Source: Candidatus Eisenbacteria bacterium
GTDB taxonomy: Bacteria; Orphanbacterota; Orphanbacteria; Orphanbacterales; Orphanbacteraceae
Length of the DNA stretch: 64,000 bases
Assembly (NCBI GenBank): GCA_016930695.1
Contig: JAFGGD010000013.1
Span: 24,865 to 88,864 of the forward strand
Reading direction: 5' to 3'
Within the stretch, counting starts at the first letter, position 1, and each line of letters opens with the position of its first letter. A program made the translations under genes and the position numbers. Below are positions 24,389-33,875 of this stretch, one piece after another. Under the pieces are notes generated by a model. It saw nothing but the letters and a program-made list of their open reading frames with translations, was not told the DNA's origin and searched no databases.

Positions 24389-26177
24389 TCTGCTTCTCTT
24401 TCTCCCCCCCCTCGCCGCCGGTGCGATTTTACGGGCTTTTTCCCTCGTCCGTTTTCTGAAGGGGAGTCCTTTCGCCCACCATCTCTTCTCGGACGGGCAC
24501 GCCTACTGGGAACGGGCGGCGGCGATTCTCGCGGGCGACGCGCCGCGGGAAGCGTTCTATCAAGCGCCGCTCTACCCCTATGCGCTCGCCCTCTTCCGTG
24601 CCGTGGCGGGGGCGAATCTCCCGCTCCTCTACGCGGCGCAACATCTCTGCGGTCTCTTGTCGGTTTTTCTCGTCACAGCGATCGCGCTTCGCGCCCTTCC
24701 CCGGCGGGCGGCGGCCGCCGCCGGAGTGATCTACGCCCTTCTTCCCTACCCGGTCTATTTCGAGCAGAAGCTCGCCCCCATCTCCGTCGCCCTCCCCATC
24801 GCCCTCACCGCCCTTCTGCTTCTCGACAGGGCCCGGACCGGCCGAGGGTGGGTCGCTGCGGGCGCGGCGACCGGGCTCGTGACCCTCGCCCGAGCCAACC
24901 TGCTTCTCTTCGCGGCGATCACCGCGATCTGGATCGCGCGGCGGGCCGGCGCGCGCGCGGTGCTTCTCTTCGCAGCATCCGCGGCTGTTGTCGTTCTTCC
25001 CGTGACGGTCCGGAACGCCGTCGTGGGGGGCGGGTTCGTTCCCGTCGCCGCGAACGGCGGAGAGGTCTTCTACCACGGAAACAACGGAAACGCGGCGGGC
25101 GCGATGGGGAAGGTTCCCGAGTTGGGCGCCGACATCGTGTCGCTGGCCGCGGAATCGCGGGCCGCGGCGGCGCGCGACCTCGGCCGCTCCGTGAACGCCG
25201 CCGAGGCGTCTCGATATTGGTTCGGCCGAGGACTCGCCTGGATCGCCGGTCACGGCGCGGATTCTTTTCGCCTCGAAATGCGCAAGGCGCGGATCCTCCT
25301 TTCCGGACGATTCACGCCGATCAGCAACTTCTTCGATTTCGAGACGGAACGCTTCCCCGGCGTGCCGCGGCCCTTCATCTACCTGCACTACCCGCTCCTC
25401 TTCCTCGCCCTTCTCGCGCTCTTCGACGGCGCCATGAGGCGCCGCGTACCCGCGCCGGCGCTCCTTTTCGGAGCCGCGCAGATCGTGACGGTGCTCCTCT
25501 TCTTCGGTTGCACCCGCTACGTGATCCCTCTCGCTCCGATCGCGGCCCTTCTCGCCGGCGCGGCGATTGCGGGGGGGCGTCCCGGCCCGCGCGCCGCGGT
25601 GCCGATCGCCGCGGCTGTTCTTCTTCTTCTCGCCGCCGATCTCGGCTGGAAACGCGAATGGGCGACCCCCTACGCGCAGCTCGGATCGATCCGCCTGGAG
25701 GAAGAGAAAGGAGACGAGGCGGTCGCCCTCTTCGAGGAAGCGGTCCGGATCGCCCCGATGGAGGTGATCCACGCGCAGAACCTGGCGCGGGCCGAGTGGT
25801 TCGTCGGGCGCGTGGACCGGGCGGCGGCGACGATCGTCGCGGCGGTCGAGAGGGGAATCGCCGACGGCCGAACCTTGGGCTATCTCGGGACGCTCTACTT
25901 GCAACTGGAGCGGTACGACGAGGCGGAGAAGGTTCTCGACGAGGCGATACGGCTCGAGCCGAACCGCGCGCTCTCGCATTTCATGCTCGGGCGGGTTCTG
26001 GTCAGACAGCGGCGGTGGGAAGAGGCGGAGCGCGCCTTCCTGCGGGCGGTGGAGTTGGAGCCGGACATGCTCGACGCGCACCGCCATCTCTACAGGATCT
26101 ATCAGGGGCCTCTGCCCGATCCGGAGAAGATGGATCGGGAGATGCACAAGGTGTTCGAGCTGCACGGCTGGGAGTGA
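24348..26177 (+). CDS. GT-C (PMT/ArnT-like) glycosyltransferase with C-terminal TPR domain
   Basis: A 609-residue polytopic protein. About 10 membrane helices fill residues 12-440. The first periplasmic loop has HLFSDGHAYWERAAAIL and APLYPYALALFRAV, like the dolichol/undecaprenyl-phosphate-sugar-dependent GT39/GT83 enzymes, where an Asp in this loop is catalytic (D49 here is a candidate). Residues about 450-595 are three to four TPR units (AQLGSIRLEEEKGDEAVALF, GYLGTLYLQLERYDEAEKVL, FMLGRVLVRQRRWEEAERAF). The GTG start overlaps the TPR gene by 41 bases; a TTG 30 bases later is possible. It probably glycosylates exported protein or glycan from a lipid-linked sugar. Confidence 0.8.
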   Translation: MRNLAPRALPLRSNLLLFLPPLAAGAILRAFSLVRFLKGSPFAHHLFSDGHAYWERAAAILAGDAPREAFYQAPLYPYALALFRAVAGANLPLLYAAQHLCGLLSVFLVTAIALRALPRRAAAAAGVIYALLPYPVYFEQKLAPISVALPIALTALLLLDRARTGRGWVAAGAATGLVTLARANLLLFAAITAIWIARRAGARAVLLFAASAAVVVLPVTVRNAVVGGGFVPVAANGGEVFYHGNNGNAAGAMGKVPELGADIVSLAAESRAAAARDLGRSVNAAEASRYWFGRGLAWIAGHGADSFRLEMRKARILLSGRFTPISNFFDFETERFPGVPRPFIYLHYPLLFLALLALFDGAMRRRVPAPALLFGAAQIVTVLLFFGCTRYVIPLAPIAALLAGAAIAGGRPGPRAAVPIAAAVLLLLAADLGWKREWATPYAQLGSIRLEEEKGDEAVALFEEAVRIAPMEVIHAQNLARAEWFVGRVDRAAATIVAAVERGIADGRTLGYLGTLYLQLERYDEAEKVLDEAIRLEPNRALSHFMLGRVLVRQRRWEEAERAFLRAVELEPDMLDAHRHLYRIYQGPLPDPEKMDREMHKVFELHGWE

Positions 26178-26204
26178 TGGGGGAGGAGGCGGGGGCGCTT
26201 TCCA

Positions 26205-26816
26205 TCAGAGAAGGTCGCCGATCCGTCCGAGACGGGGGCGGTGTTTTCCCGTGTCCCAGGACCAGTGGATCACCTCCGCGCGCCCCCGGAGCAGGCTCTC
26301 GTCCAAGAACCCCCAGAACCGGCTGTCGTAGCTCTTGTTCCGGTTGTCCCCGAGCACGAAGATGTGCCCTTCCGGCACGGTGACCGGCCCGTAGAACGCC
26401 TGGGGCGGATTCCCGCATCCGTCGAGGTGTACGTACGCTTCGTCGAGCGGTTCCCCGTCGATGAAGACGCGGTTTTCGCGGATTTCCACCGTTTCGCCGG
26501 GCAGGCCGATCACCCGCTTGATGTAGTCTTTGTCGTCCGCCGGCGAGCGGAAGATGGCGATCTCGCCGCGGCGGGGCTCCCGCCCCTTTATTTTATGTTC
26601 GGTAAAGGGGATGTGCGGTCCGTAGATGAATTTATTGGCGATCAGGAAGTCGCCGACCAGAAGGGTCTCCTCCATGGAGCCGGAGGGAATCTGATACGCC
26701 TGCACGACGAAGGTGCGGAGGAAGAGCACCGCCGCGATCATGAACACGACGTCCTTCAAACGGTTCCAGGCGCGTCTCCGAAGGGATGGGGGGGAAGGCG
26801 TCGCGGTCTCGTTCAT
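26205..26816 (-). CDS. lepB: Signal peptidase I
   Basis: Cleaves Sec and Tat signal peptides at the outer face of the inner membrane. The protein is 203 residues from the ATG at 26816, which has AGGGAG 7 bases upstream; an ATG at 26837 would add seven residues. One N-terminal membrane helix (DVVFMIAAVLFLRTFVVQAY) leads to the catalytic serine S47 in IPSGSMEETLL. The general base is K100 in DYIKRVIGLPGETVEI, and the family box GDNRNKSYDSRFWGF is near the end. It is consistent with the many exported proteins in this region. Confidence 0.97.
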   Translation of the reverse strand: MNETATPSPPSLRRRAWNRLKDVVFMIAAVLFLRTFVVQAYQIPSGSMEETLLVGDFLIANKFIYGPHIPFTEHKIKGREPRRGEIAIFRSPADDKDYIKRVIGLPGETVEIRENRVFIDGEPLDEAYVHLDGCGNPPQAFYGPVTVPEGHIFVLGDNRNKSYDSRFWGFLDESLLRGRAEVIHWSWDTGKHRPRLGRIGDLL

Positions 26817-26901
26817 CGTAGGCTCCCTTGTTTCCATTCCCGGCTCGGCTCCTTGATCTTCTTTACGCTACCGCTTGTCGTTTGGTTCCATCTCCCGCTT
26901 G

Positions 26902-26930
26902 AGATTACAGCGGCCCGCCTCCGAGCGCAA
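26902..26930 (-). promoter_or_regulatory. Putative lepB promoter
   Basis: On the minus strand TTGCGC (26930-26925), 17 bases, TAATCT (26907-26902), about 85 bases before lepB. Both boxes match other promoters inferred here. Confidence 0.4.
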
Positions 26931-27009
26931 GCCCGGGCCGGAAGTGGCGGTCGATGAATTAGATGTGATGCAATCCCGCTCCGCGCCGGGCGGGATCACC
27001 TCAGCTTCC

Positions 27010-27891
27010 CTAATCCGATTCCAGGATCGAGAGAAAAGCCCGGGCCGCCGGCGAGAGGTAGCGCCCCCGCGGGCGGATCACGCCGATCCTCCTTTCGAGA
27101 CGAAGGCCGGTGAGGACCGGGGAGGCGAGGCGACCGGCATGGATCTCGGCGCGCACGGAACGCTCGGGCAACACGGCGAACCCCAGACCCACCTCGACCA
27201 GTTTCTTGATCGCCTCCGGGCTGGAGATCTCCATCGCCACCCGGGGGCGGACCCCCGCCGCGCCGAAGGCGCGGTCCACCTCGCGGCGCGTCACCGAGTT
27301 CTCCTTGAAGGTGATCATCGGCGTTTCGGCGAGTTCCTCCGGACGGATTCTCTTGCGCCCCGCCAGAGGGTGGCGGCGGGGAAGGATGGGGAGGAGTCGA
27401 TCCCGCTCGACGACGGTTGACTCCAGATCGTCGCCGGAGACGGGGAGGGTGGCGACGGCCAGCTCGATCCGTCCCGCCCGGAGGGATTGGAGGAGAGGGA
27501 GAGTTCCGTCCACCGTCACCGACAGGTTCACCGATGGGTGGCGTCCCAGAAAAGTCCTGTACGCCCGGGGGAGGACGTAGATGCTCGCCACGTCGGTGGT
27601 CCCGATCTGGAGATCGCCGCCGTGTACCTCACGCAAATCCCGGGCGGCGTCGGCGAGGTTCTCCGCCGCCCGCACCACCTCCTCGGCCCGGCCGATCAGG
27701 TGAAATCCCGCCGGCGTGGGGCGCGCCCGCTTGCCCGTTCTCTCGAAGAGGCGCTCGCCCAGCTCCTGCTCGAGGCGCCGGATCTGCATCGAGATGGTCG
27801 GTTGGGTCAGATGGAGCGCGCGGGCGGCGGCGGAGAACCCGCCTTCCCGGGCAACGGCGAGAAAAGCGCGGAGCGGGGCCAGGTCGTTCAT
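27010..27891 (-). CDS. LysR-family transcriptional regulator
   Basis: A 293-residue regulator. The winged helix-turn-helix fills residues 1-65 (FLAVAREGGFSAAARALHL, TQPTISMQIRRLEQELGERLF), and a periplasmic-binding-type effector domain spans about 90-293 (GDLQIGTTDVASIYVLPRAY, LEVGLGFAVLP-type segment). The ATG at 27891 is preferred (GGAGAG 9 bases upstream); a TTG three codons earlier is possible. It is divergent from the inositol-phosphate synthase gene, the classical arrangement for a LysR regulator and its target. The CysB-like effector pocket gives no clue to the ligand. Confidence 0.95.
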   Translation of the reverse strand: MNDLAPLRAFLAVAREGGFSAAARALHLTQPTISMQIRRLEQELGERLFERTGKRARPTPAGFHLIGRAEEVVRAAENLADAARDLREVHGGDLQIGTTDVASIYVLPRAYRTFLGRHPSVNLSVTVDGTLPLLQSLRAGRIELAVATLPVSGDDLESTVVERDRLLPILPRRHPLAGRKRIRPEELAETPMITFKENSVTRREVDRAFGAAGVRPRVAMEISSPEAIKKLVEVGLGFAVLPERSVRAEIHAGRLASPVLTGLRLERRIGVIRPRGRYLSPAARAFLSILESD

Positions 27892-27915
27892 TGTTATCAA
27901 CTCTCCTTATGGATC

Positions 27916-27944
27916 TTATCAAATAGATTCATGATACTTATAAG
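27916..27944 (+). promoter_or_regulatory. LysR-ino1 intergenic operator overlapping the ino1 promoter
   Basis: TATCA, 10 bases, TGATA (27917-27936) is an inverted repeat containing the T-N11-A pattern of LysR sites. It overlaps TTATCA (27916-27921), 17 bases, TATAAG (27939-27944), which can serve as -35 and -10 for the inositol-phosphate synthase gene. Confidence 0.5.
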
Positions 27945-28012
27945 CGCGCTTCTGGTATTTTTCCAGGGAATTCGCGAAACCCGAGCCGCCCCCGGGGCGG
28001 AAGGAGAATACG

Positions 28013-29323
<1,311 letters not shown>

Positions 29324-29350
29324 GTTCCGCGGTTCGGCGGAAGGAACACA

Positions 29351-29385
29351 GGGGCGGGCCCGAACGGGTCCGCCCCTTCTTTTTC
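29351..29385 (+). terminator. Intrinsic terminator of ino1
   Basis: GGGGCGG paired with CCGCCCC around an imperfect inner stem, followed by TTCTTTTT. Confidence 0.85.
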
Positions 29386-29762
29386 GCAAAACGCCTTTTC
29401 TCGGCTCGCAGAATGAGGGCCCGCCGGATGAGAACGCGTGGCGCAAGCGAATGGGTGCTCCCACCCGGGGGAAAAGAGAAAACGCGGCGCGGGAAGCAGC
29501 GAGCGCCAATCTTCTTCTATTCCAAAGATTTATCAGATTCGAGTCTCCGCCGGGCACCCCGGGACAATTGAAGAGAACGGAGGTTCATTCCGATACATGG
29601 AATGAAGAAAAAAGCGATTCCCCTGGCAGGTTTTTTGCAAATTCCCCCCTTGTCTACAACGCCCCGGATGAAGCTTCTCCACCGCGGAAAACCGTGGAGG
29701 GAAGAGCGCGGGTCTCTGTAAGCGTGGCGGGTTTACTCGCCGGAGAGCAAAGGAGAAGAAAG
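29386..29762. other. Non-coding leader region before the fibre-subunit gene
   Basis: There is no convincing gene here. It is AT-richer than its surroundings at 29510-29660. It contains a perfect inverted repeat CATTCC-N7-GGAATG (29586-29604), a hairpin around 29675-29700 (CTCCAC...GTGGAG with an AAAA-containing loop), and a small hairpin GGCG...CGCC just before the AAGGAG ribosome site. A long 5' leader or operator is likely. I could not find a clear promoter pair. Confidence 0.4.
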
Positions 29763-30326
29763 TTGAGTTGGAGAAAGACGGGCATAAAGAGCTTGGGTCT
29801 CGCGTTGCCGCTCATCCTTCTGTCCGCCCTGGTTTGGGCGGCCGACGAGTCGGACACGGGAAACAGCATCGTGGGAGGTACGATACCCGAATTGTGCCAG
29901 ATCGGAATCTCCGGAGACGTCTCCGGATTGTTGACCCTTACCCAGGACGGCACCGGAGAAACGGCATACGACGCGGGATACGTCGAGTCCGCCGCGGACG
30001 CGGTGACGGTTCGAGTGGACGCGAATAAACAGTGGAAACTGAGCGTTCATTACACCGGCGGTGGCTGGAGCTGTCCCGGTTCCTATGATAAGGACGAAGC
30101 GGATCTGGACCTGCGGATCACGAACACGCCGACCGGCACGATCCAGAACGGCGCCGATTCCTATTTCAGTCCCACGTCGAGCGCCACGGAGATCCTGAGC
30201 CACACCGTGGGCGTGCAGGACAACGACGTGGAGGTGCAGGTTCGGGTCGACCTGGATTGGACCGCCGATATTCCCGGCGCGTACAGCATCACGACCGTGT
30301 ACACCATGGAGACGACCACGGGTTAA
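29763..30326 (+). CDS. Secreted beta-sandwich subunit 1 (DUF4402/spore-coat-U-like)
   Basis: A 187-residue protein starting with TTG at 29763, with AGGAG 7 bases before. The signal peptide is GIKSLGLALPLILLSALVWAAD. The mature part is all beta: DVSGLLTLTQDGTGETAYDAG, AVTVRVDANKQWKLSVHYTGG, CPGSYDKDEADLDLRITNTP, and a closing VQVRVDLDWTADIPGAYSITTVYTM. The closing LDW-x-PG-x-Y step resembles DUF4402 and spore-coat-U pilin-type domains. It is a close paralogue of subunit 2. It has its own terminator, so it may be expressed separately, perhaps at a higher level. Role inferred: structural subunit of a surface fibre. Confidence 0.7.
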   Translation: MSWRKTGIKSLGLALPLILLSALVWAADESDTGNSIVGGTIPELCQIGISGDVSGLLTLTQDGTGETAYDAGYVESAADAVTVRVDANKQWKLSVHYTGGGWSCPGSYDKDEADLDLRITNTPTGTIQNGADSYFSPTSSATEILSHTVGVQDNDVEVQVRVDLDWTADIPGAYSITTVYTMETTTG

Positions 30327-30418
30327 ATATTCTCCCGTCGCTCCGGCGCCGGCCCCTTTCGGCGATGACGCGGAGTGACCGTGAGAGCGGCGCGGCGACT
30401 CCACCGCGACGGAAATAA

Positions 30419-30468
30419 GGCGGGCGGGCCGGTGATCGGTTCGTCCGCCTCCTCATTTTCTTTTTTTT
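30419..30468 (+). terminator. Intrinsic terminator after subunit 1
   Basis: GGCGGGCG (30419-30426) pairs with CGTCCGCC (30442-30449) with an inner CCG...CGG stem, followed by a T-rich run with eight consecutive T (about 30454-30468). Confidence 0.8.
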
Positions 30469-30678
30469 CCGATGCCCGTTCCCGTTCGATCGTCCCGAGT
30501 CTTAACCTACATAATTGCAATGAGATGGTGTCGCTCGTCGCCGCCGCCCCCCCCCGCGTTCCCCGTTCCCCGGAGGTCCGTTTTCGAGAGGAACGTCTTT
30601 TTTTTAAAGATTTGTTCAGAAATCCCGAAAAACGGATGGAAAGGGTCTCGTGGCTCGGAAAAGGAGCGGACCGGAACG
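30469..30678. other. Non-coding region before subunit 2
   Basis: Contains an AT-rich patch (TACATAATTG near 30508-30517) that could be a -10 region with no good -35 box, then a C-run and another AT-rich patch (30597-30620). I see no gene here. Confidence 0.35.
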
Positions 30679-31269
30679 ATGTGGCGATCTGCGAAACAGG
30701 TCGGTCCAGGGCAGGGACCGCTGGGCGGCCCGCGTTGCCTGCCCTATTTGCTGCTCGCCGCCGCGTTCGCCGCGGGCGCGCTCAGCGCGCGAGGCGAGGA
30801 GACGCAGGCGTCGATCGGAAGGATGCTTGTTCCCATGCTCAGCCAGCTCACGCTGATGGGGGACATGTCCGACCTTCTCACTCTGACCGCCGACGGCGTC
30901 GGCGAAAGCGCGTACGACGCCGGGCAGGTCGAATCGGCGGCGGATGCCACGGTGCTCACCATCAACGCCAACGCGCCTTGGGATCTCTCGGTGAAGCTCG
31001 CCGGTGACTGGACCTGCCCCGGCGCCTACGACAAGGACGAGGACGATCTCGCCATACGCATCACGAACACACCGACCGGAACGATCCAGAACGGCGCCGG
31101 ATCCTACATCGACTTGGACGGCTCAGACACGCAGATCCTGAGCCACACGGAAGGCGTGGCGGATAACGCGGTGCACGTGCAGACCCGCGTGCTGTTGGAC
31201 TGGGCCGGGGACATCCCCGGCACGTACGGAATCACGATCACCTATACCCTGGTCGCCCACGTCGAGTGA
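30679..31269 (+). CDS. Secreted beta-sandwich subunit 2 (paralogue of subunit 1)
   Basis: A 196-residue protein. I chose the ATG at 30679 because it leads to a signal peptide (CLPYLLLAAAFAAGALSARG); the AAGGAG 12 bases upstream is somewhat far. The mature part follows subunit 1 closely: DMSDLLTLTADGVGESAYDAG, APWDLSVKLAGDWTCPGAYDK, LAIRITNTPTGTIQNGAGSY, ILSHTEGVADNAVHVQTRV, LDWAGDIPGTYGITITYTL. It lies 53 bases before the chaperone-like gene and heads that transcript. Predicted structural subunit or initiator of the fibre. Confidence 0.7.
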   Translation: MWRSAKQVGPGQGPLGGPRCLPYLLLAAAFAAGALSARGEETQASIGRMLVPMLSQLTLMGDMSDLLTLTADGVGESAYDAGQVESAADATVLTINANAPWDLSVKLAGDWTCPGAYDKDEDDLAIRITNTPTGTIQNGAGSYIDLDGSDTQILSHTEGVADNAVHVQTRVLLDWAGDIPGTYGITITYTLVAHVE

Positions 31270-31322
31270 CCGGAAAGAGCGGGGCGGCGCGCGGCCGGCC
31301 CGCGGGACGGGAGAACGAAACG

Positions 31323-32888
31323 ATGACGCGTCGATGCCTCTCCTACGGGGTCCTCCCGGCGCTTCTGTTCGCGGCGCACCTGATCGCGGTGCCCGACGCG
31401 CGGGCGTCCTTCGTGGTGTCGCCGATGGAACTGCACCTCCGGGCCGGTCCCGGCGGGCGCGCCGAGGAGCCCATCACGATCAAGAATACCGGTACCCGGC
31501 CCCTTTCGGTCCGTCTCTATCCGGGCGACAGCCGCTTCGGATTGGACGGCCGGGAGGAGAATCTCCCCGTCGGATCGCTGGCGCGGAGCTGTGCCGACTG
31601 GCTCACCGTGGACGGACGCGTCATCGATCTGGAGCCGGGCGAGGTGAGGCAGATCCCGATCCTGCTCGAGGCACCGTCGCCGGCGGTGGGAAGTTATTGG
31701 ACCAAAGTCTATCTCGAAGAGGTGAGCGCCCCCGAACCGTCGGTCGTGAAGGAAGGGGAGCGGACCTACCGGGTTTTCATCAAGCAACGGGTCGGCGTTC
31801 GGATTTTTGAGGACGTGGAAGGGACGCTCCGGCCCGCCGCCCGGGTGACCCATGTCGGCGTGGAGGCGCCGGAGATCCGCGAGGCCGCGGTGACGCCGGA
31901 AACCGTTTCTCCGAAAGACGCGGCGCCGGGCTCTTGGCGCGCCCAGCTCCTCGCCACCCGGGACGCCGGCAAGGCGCGGGGGTTGGCCGAGTCGCTCGCG
32001 GGGAGATTCGACGGCCCGGTTCACGTGGTGTTCGATGATCCCTTCTATAAGGTGCAGGTCGGCGAGGAACGGACGCGGGAGGAGGCGGAGGTCCTGACCT
32101 CCCGGCTCGCCTCCACCGGTTTCGGTTCGAGCTGGATCGTCCGCGCGTCCGTCGCTTCGCCGGCGGGCGCGAAGGCCGAGAGTCGCGCCGACGCCCCGGC
32201 GCCCGCCGCGCGGACCGAGACGGTCGACGGGTTCCGCGTGCAGCTCCTCGCCTCCGCCGACGAGAAAAAGGCGCGCGCCCTGGCGGAGCGAGCGGAAGCG
32301 GTTCTGGAGACCGCGGCGTACGTGGAACGGAGCGGCGCCCTCTTCAAGACGAGGGTGGGGAACTGCGAGGAGAAGGAGGACGCCCTCCGTCTCGTGGAGC
32401 GGGCGAAGCGATCCGGTTTCGGCGGGGCTTGGTTGGTGCGCGCGGAGGTGACGCGGGAGGCGCCCCTTCTCGCCTCGGTTCCCGAAACGGGGATTCTACC
32501 GCCGACGGCGGAGGAGCCCGCGGCGTCCGCCTCACTCGACCACGGGAGAAACGCCGCGCCGTGGACCCCGGTGGTTACGGTTCGCGTCGAGAACACGGGC
32601 AACAGCATTCTCCGTTGCACCGGCCGCGCCGAGATCCGCGACGGCGGCGGGGCGGCGTTGGACACCCTCGCCCTCGGTGTGGAGGGTCGGTTCACCCTTT
32701 TCCCCGGTGGGACGCGGGAACTGCGCGTCTCCGGGGATCGGGACCTCGCGCCGGGAACCTATACCGCGCTGGCGATCGTGGATTTCGGCGGTGATTATCT
32801 TGTGGCGGGGGACGCGGTTTTCGAGGTCCCGGACCGGCGCGTGCTCGCCCGTTCCGGACCCGGAGCGATCCAGGGAGATGGTGAATAA
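31323..32888 (+). CDS. PapD-like periplasmic chaperone with two inserted SPOR domains
   Basis: A 521-residue exported protein (signal peptide YGVLPALLFAAHLIAVPDARA). Residues about 29-180 resemble the first Ig domain of pilus chaperones: FVVSPMELHLRAGPGG, PITIKNTGTRPLSVRLYPG, then LEPGEVRQIPILLEAPSPAVG and a closing strand RVFIKQRVGVRIF. Two SPOR domains follow: SWRAQLLATRDAGKARGLAE (about 203-275) and GFRVQLLASADEKKARALAE (about 303-375). Residues about 415-505 form a second Ig-like domain (VVTVRVENTGNSILRCTGRA). SPOR domains bind peptidoglycan, so this may tether subunit folding to the wall. The next gene overlaps its 3' end. Such an insertion is not a family feature I know. Confidence 0.7.
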   Translation: MTRRCLSYGVLPALLFAAHLIAVPDARASFVVSPMELHLRAGPGGRAEEPITIKNTGTRPLSVRLYPGDSRFGLDGREENLPVGSLARSCADWLTVDGRVIDLEPGEVRQIPILLEAPSPAVGSYWTKVYLEEVSAPEPSVVKEGERTYRVFIKQRVGVRIFEDVEGTLRPAARVTHVGVEAPEIREAAVTPETVSPKDAAPGSWRAQLLATRDAGKARGLAESLAGRFDGPVHVVFDDPFYKVQVGEERTREEAEVLTSRLASTGFGSSWIVRASVASPAGAKAESRADAPAPAARTETVDGFRVQLLASADEKKARALAERAEAVLETAAYVERSGALFKTRVGNCEEKEDALRLVERAKRSGFGGAWLVRAEVTREAPLLASVPETGILPPTAEEPAASASLDHGRNAAPWTPVVTVRVENTGNSILRCTGRAEIRDGGGAALDTLALGVEGRFTLFPGGTRELRVSGDRDLAPGTYTALAIVDFGGDYLVAGDAVFEVPDRRVLARSGPGAIQGDGE

Positions 32889-33396
32889 CCGAAACCATAT
32901 ACGGATAAACGGCCTCGGGTTCCTCGGATTTTTCTTCGTCGCTTCCGTCATCTTCACGGCTCCCGAACCGGTCCGTGCGCAAACCGCCGGGCAGGCGCTC
33001 GTCGAGATCGATCTCGCCGTTCCGGCCCTGCAGCGTTTGGACGTGAATCCCGGTCTTCTCGGCATTCCGTCCCCCGCCTCCGGCGATTTCGCGCGGGGCT
33101 GTCTCGATCTCTCCGACCCGATCGAGGTGGAGATCTCGAGTAACATCCCCTGGATCCTTTCGCTTCGCGCGGCGGAGGAGGAAGAGAAGGCTCCTCTCTT
33201 TTTTCGCGTCGAAGGTTCCCGCTATCTCCCCCTGGATACGGAGTGGCGCGTCGTGGCGCGCGGGGACGGTGCCGCCAATCGGGAACGCATCCGTATCGAT
33301 CTCCGGATCCTACTCTCTTGGACCGGCGTAGTGCCCGGCCTCTACGAGCCGAGAATCGAGTACCGTCTCGCGCCGTCGGGGGAGGAGAAGCCGTGA
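32878..33396 (+). CDS. Secreted beta-sandwich subunit 3
   Basis: A 172-residue protein whose ATG at 32878 overlaps the chaperone gene; a GTG at 32881 is an equally possible start. The signal peptide GLGFLGFFFVASVIFTAPEP ends near RAQ. The mature domain mirrors subunits 1 and 2 at low identity: IEVEISSNIPWILSLRAAEE, a charged middle, WRVVARGDG, and IDLRILLSWTGVVPGLYEPRI with the same LxW-x-PG-x-Y closing step. Its stop overlaps the start of subunit 4 by 4 bases. It could be a minor or tip subunit. Confidence 0.65.
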   Translation: MVNNRNHIRINGLGFLGFFFVASVIFTAPEPVRAQTAGQALVEIDLAVPALQRLDVNPGLLGIPSPASGDFARGCLDLSDPIEVEISSNIPWILSLRAAEEEEKAPLFFRVEGSRYLPLDTEWRVVARGDGAANRERIRIDLRILLSWTGVVPGLYEPRIEYRLAPSGEEKP

Positions 33397-33875
33397 GGAT
33401 GGGCGTGGTCGGACGTTCGGTGGTGTTCGCCGCGGCGGCGCTTCTCGCGATCGGTCCGGCGGCGGCGGCGGACTTCGCCTCGGTCCGAGTGAGCGCCGGA
33501 AAGGTGCTCTTCCCCCTCGTCACCAAGGGCGCTCTGGCGGCGGGACGGGCGGAGGTCGGCGCGGCGCGCGGGATCTGCGCCCTCTCTGTCGAAGTGGAGC
33601 CCGTCGACGATCGCGGATGGAGCCTCTATGTCGTGACGGATAGTCCCGCATTCGATCCGGTGGACGTGGGGAAACCCTGCGGCGATCTCTATTGGAAGAA
33701 GGATGAAGACGGGCCAGGCGCCTATCGCCCCTTGGACGAGGGGGAGTGGCTCGTTTTCGACAATCCCGAGGGGGGACGGGCGGTCGTTCCGCTGGACGTC
33801 GCCGTCGCCCTCGATTGGAACACGCCGCCCGGCCGCTACAGTCTGGGCGTGCGTTTTCTGGTGAAACCGCGATGA
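33393..33875 (+). CDS. Secreted beta-sandwich subunit 4
   Basis: A 160-residue protein. The GTG at 33393 is coupled as GTGA to the stop of subunit 3, with GGAGGAG 5 bases upstream; an ATG at 33399 is an alternative. The signal peptide is SVVFAAAALLAIGPAAAA. The mature domain has two cysteines (GICALSV and GKPCGDLYW), possibly a disulfide, and ends VALDWNTPPGRYSLGVRFLV, again the LDW-x-P-PG-x-Y step. Its stop overlaps the usher-like gene as ATGA. A shared fold with the other three subunits is inferred from pattern, not from a search. Confidence 0.65.
   Translation: MRMGVVGRSVVFAAAALLAIGPAAAADFASVRVSAGKVLFPLVTKGALAAGRAEVGAARGICALSVEVEPVDDRGWSLYVVTDSPAFDPVDVGKPCGDLYWKKDEDGPGAYRPLDEGEWLVFDNPEGGRAVVPLDVAVALDWNTPPGRYSLGVRFLVKPR

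Noticed and set aside
29600..29762. Possible cyclic-di-GMP riboswitch in the leader of subunit 1
   Set aside because: GCAAA and hairpins are present, but the conserved core of the GEMM aptamer is not, so no riboswitch is called.
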